Below are positions 61,845 to 64,000 of a stretch of DNA of 64,000 nucleotides, in pieces. Made by a program: the position numbers and the translations under genes. Where the stretch lies: the NCBI RefSeq assembly GCF_008705135.1, contig NZ_CP023694.1, positions 7,787,001-7,851,000 of the forward strand, read 5' to 3'. Source of the stretch: Streptomyces coeruleorubidus. GTDB taxonomy: Bacteria > Actinomycetota > Actinomycetes > Streptomycetales > Streptomycetaceae. The first letter of the stretch is position 1. Each line of letters opens with the position of its first letter. Under the pieces are notes generated by a model that made no database searches, was not told where the DNA came from, and worked only from the letters and a program-made list of their open reading frames with translations.

Positions 61845-62812
61845 GCGGCGCTCCTCAGCGCGAGCAGGTCCGAGATGGCGTGCACGGTGCGCAGGGTGGG
61901 CACCTCCACGCCGGTGATGTCCGCCAACTCGACGACCGCCGCGAGGAGTACGTCGAGTTCGAGCGGTTTGCCGCGCTCCAGGTCCTGAAGCGTGGAGGTC
62001 CGGTGGTCGCCGACCCGCTCGGCGCCCGCGAGCCGGCGCTCGATGGAGACGCCGACCTCGCAGCCGAGGGCGTTCGCGACCGCGAGCGTCTCGGTCATCA
62101 TGATCTCGATGACCTTGCGTGTGCCGCCGTGCAGGCACATCTGCCGCATGGTCGCGCGGGCCAGCGCGCTGATCGGATTGAAGGAGATGTTGCCCAGCAG
62201 CTTGAGCCAGATGTCGTTGCGGACGTCCGGTTCGACCGGGCACTTCAGGCCGCCCGCCTGCATGGCCTCGCTGAACGCCACGCACCGCGTGGACACGCTC
62301 CGGTCGGGCTCGCCGACGGAGAACCGGGTGCCCTCCAAATGCCGTATGACGCCCGGCCCTTCGAGCTCGGTCGCCGCGTAGACGACACACCCGACGGCCC
62401 GTTCGGGCGCGAGCACCGCACTGACCGCGCCGTCCGGGTCCACGCTCTCGACGCGGTGGCCGTCGTACGGGCCGCCGTGCCGGTGGAAGTACCACCAGGG
62501 GATGCCGTTCTGGGCGGCCACGACCGCCGTCGTGTCGCCCAGCAGCGGTGCGATCAGCGGCCCGCACGCCGCGTACGCGTTGGCCTTCAGGCCGAGGAAG
62601 ACGTAATCGGCCGGGCCGACTTCGGCCGGGTCGTCGGTCGCGTGGGGGTGCGCGGTGAAGTCGCCGCGCGGGCTGCGCACCCGGACTCCGTGCCGCCTCA
62701 TGGCCGCCAGATGCGGTCCACGGGCGATGAGATGCACATCGGCGCCCGCGCGGTGGAGCGCGGCGCCGACGTAGGCGCCGATGGCCCCGGCGCCGAGAAC
62801 TGCGACTTTCAC
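61841..62812 (-). CDS. 2-dehydropantoate 2-reductase family protein
   Basis: A 323-residue ketopantoate reductase-like enzyme. The NADP-binding motif VAVLGAGAIGAYVGAAL opens the protein, and the catalytic lysine segment is DIWLKLLGNISFNPISAL near residue 205. ApbA/PanE enzymes reduce 2-oxo acids, but many family members act on other substrates. Being the first gene of the formate dehydrogenase operon, with a four-base overlap, suggests a role linked to oxidation of a small acid rather than pantothenate synthesis. I chose the GTG at 62812 since GGAG lies eight bases upstream. Confidence 0.85.
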   Translation of the reverse strand: MKVAVLGAGAIGAYVGAALHRAGADVHLIARGPHLAAMRRHGVRVRSPRGDFTAHPHATDDPAEVGPADYVFLGLKANAYAACGPLIAPLLGDTTAVVAAQNGIPWWYFHRHGGPYDGHRVESVDPDGAVSAVLAPERAVGCVVYAATELEGPGVIRHLEGTRFSVGEPDRSVSTRCVAFSEAMQAGGLKCPVEPDVRNDIWLKLLGNISFNPISALARATMRQMCLHGGTRKVIEIMMTETLAVANALGCEVGVSIERRLAGAERVGDHRTSTLQDLERGKPLELDVLLAAVVELADITGVEVPTLRTVHAISDLLALRSAA

Positions 62813-62900
62813 GGGAACACTCCGTTCGGTTTGAGGGATACCGCGGAGGTGACTGCCGAGTGGCCGGCTCACGGCCGGTGTCAGCTCGTGTCGACGGAAT

Positions 62901-62914
62901 ATTGTCTACAGTAT
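62901..62914. promoter_or_regulatory. GntR/FCD-like operator candidate
   Basis: ATTGTCTACAGTAT contains TGTCTACA in a near-palindromic frame, similar to the FCD-type GntR consensus TTGTMTACAA. It lies between the divergent ketopantoate reductase-like operon and the OFA transporter. No GntR gene is in the window, so the regulator would be elsewhere. Confidence 0.35.
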
Positions 62915-63035
62915 GGACGTTGGGTCAGCAAGGGTCCGTGCGATGACCGTTCGGCGCATGCTGGATACCGCTCATCGCATACGGTCGACGCGCCGCCTTC
63001 TCAACTCCCCTGCGACTGCCTACCGTTCCGGGTTC

Positions 63036-64000
63036 ATGAGTCCCCCAGTCGCGCCCCCGGGCTGGAGCCGCTGGCTCGTTCCGCCCGCCGCTCTCTCCGT
63101 ACATCTCTCCATCGGCCAGGCCTACGCCTGGAGCGTGTTCAAGCCGCCCCTCGAGTCAGCGCTCGGCCTCAGCGGCACGCAGAGCGCGCTGCCCTTCCAG
63201 CTCGGCATCGTCATGCTGGGCCTGTCCGCCGCGTTCGGCGGCACCCTCGTCGAGTGCAACGGGCCGCGCTGGGCGATGACCGTCGCCCTGGTCTGCTTCT
63301 CGTCCGGCTTCCTGCTCTCCGCGCTGGGCGCGGCCACCGAGCAGTACTGGCTGATCGTCCTCGGCTACGGCTTCGTCGGCGGTATCGGCCTCGGCATCGG
63401 CTACATCTCGCCGGTCTCCACCCTGATCAAGTGGTTCCCGGACCGGCCCGGCATGGCCACCGGCATCGCCATCATGGGCTTCGGGGGCGGTGCGCTCATC
63501 GCCTCGCCGTGGTCGGCGCAGATGCTGGAGTCGTTCGGCGCCGACAGCTCCGGGATCGCACTGGCCTTCCTGGTGCACGGGCTGACGTACGCGGTCTTCA
63601 TGCTGCTCGGCGTGCTGCTGGTGCGGGTGCCGCGCACGGAGAAGCCGGTGGACAGCGGGCCGAGCGTCCTCGCCGGCCCGCAGGTCTCCGCGAACCAGGC
63701 CATCCGCACCCCGCAGTTCTGGTGCCTGTGGATCGTGCTCTGCATGAACGTCACCGCCGGCATCGGGATCCTGGAGAAGGCCGCCCCGATGATCACGGAC
63801 TTCTTCGCGGACACCTCCACGCCCGTGTCGGTGACGGCCGCCGCCGGCTTCGTCGCGCTGCTGTCGGCGGCGAACATGGCGGGACGCATCGCCTGGTCCT
63901 CGACGTCCGACCTGATCGGCCGCAAGAACATCTACCGCGTCTACCTGGGCGTCGGCGCGCTGATGTACGCGCTCATCGCCCTGTTCGGCGACTCCTCCAA
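63036..64000 (+). CDS. OFA family MFS transporter (oxalate/formate antiporter-like), 5' part
   Basis: The frame is open from the ATG at 63036 to the end of the window, so the gene is truncated by the window edge at about 321 residues. HLSIGQAYAWSVFKPPLE in TM1 is characteristic of the OFA group, and GGIGLGIGYISPVSTLIKWFPDRPGMATGIAIMGFGGGA carries the MFS loop signature. About eight hydrophobic segments are visible so far. Members exchange oxalate and formate or related acids. Its position divergent from a formate dehydrogenase operon supports supply or export of the same anions. Confidence 0.85.
   Translation, partial: MSPPVAPPGWSRWLVPPAALSVHLSIGQAYAWSVFKPPLESALGLSGTQSALPFQLGIVMLGLSAAFGGTLVECNGPRWAMTVALVCFSSGFLLSALGAATEQYWLIVLGYGFVGGIGLGIGYISPVSTLIKWFPDRPGMATGIAIMGFGGGALIASPWSAQMLESFGADSSGIALAFLVHGLTYAVFMLLGVLLVRVPRTEKPVDSGPSVLAGPQVSANQAIRTPQFWCLWIVLCMNVTAGIGILEKAAPMITDFFADTSTPVSVTAAAGFVALLSAANMAGRIAWSSTSDLIGRKNIYRVYLGVGALMYALIALFGDSS

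Overview
The window looks like a stretch of a Streptomyces chromosome. It is very GC-rich with strong third-position GC bias, and uses GTG/TTG starts freely. It carries secreted cellulases with CBM2 domains behind CebR-type operators, a SigB/SigF-class sigma factor, XRE/DUF5753 and WYL regulators, and two copies of a GGGGCGCGGGGAACTGCGCG repeat at 3' gene ends. No species is asserted. I saw no rRNA, tRNA, CRISPR array, intact insertion sequence or replication origin.

Layout. (1) 0.1-3.0 kb: an MFS exporter and an SDR oxidoreductase, with a divergent IclR regulator. (2) 3.0-12.6 kb: an accessory island. It opens with a frameshifted IS630 transposase remnant. A Gabija-like pair follows: an OLD-type ATPase/TOPRIM nuclease carrying a one-base frameshift, then an intact UvrD-like helicase. 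Next is an unrecognised three-gene unit: a small protein, a large degenerate P-loop protein and a helical protein. The island closes with an ATPase pseudogene remnant, a hairpin and a 32-bp imperfect tandem repeat. (3) 12.6-20.7 kb: a pyruvate oxidase-like TPP enzyme, a SigB/F-type sigma factor, a secreted anchored protein, an aminotransferase-like protein without its PLP lysine coupled to an MBL hydrolase, and a DedA/MBL pair. (4) 20.7-31.5 kb: a membrane phosphodiesterase, a MoxR/VWA pair, OsmC, GDPD, an extra DnaK with an HspR-like site, an orphan NarJ and an XRE/DUF5753 regulator. (5) 31.5-35.5 kb: small enzymes and a WYL regulator divergent from a two-gene operon. (6) 35.5-45.4 kb: plant cell-wall degradation (PL11, GH74-CBM2, GH48, GH6). 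GH48 and GH6 are divergent and share an intergenic region with two CebR-like boxes. (7) 45.4-56.3 kb: methyltransferase, aldo/keto reductase, acyl-CoA synthetase, LysR with divergent SBF-type transporter, DUF4185-like protein and sialidase, and a frameshifted quinone oxidoreductase divergent from MarR. (8) 56.4-64.0 kb: a formate metabolism locus: FdhD, iron-sulfur subunit, NuoEF-like subunit, molybdopterin subunit, ketopantoate reductase-like protein, and a divergent OFA-family MFS gene that runs off the end.

Functionally, GH48, GH6 and GH74 would attack cellulose and xyloglucan from outside the cell under cello-oligosaccharide control, and PL11 attacks pectin. In the formate locus the Fe4S4 domain normally at the N-terminus of the molybdopterin subunit sits at the C-terminus of the separate ferredoxin-like subunit, so the catalytic chain is split. 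The strongest candidate for something undescribed is the three-gene unit at 8.3-11.9 kb beside Gabija. Its first two proteins share a short G-x-V-x-G motif placed as in bacterial effector/NLR amyloid-signalling pairs. That is a hypothesis.
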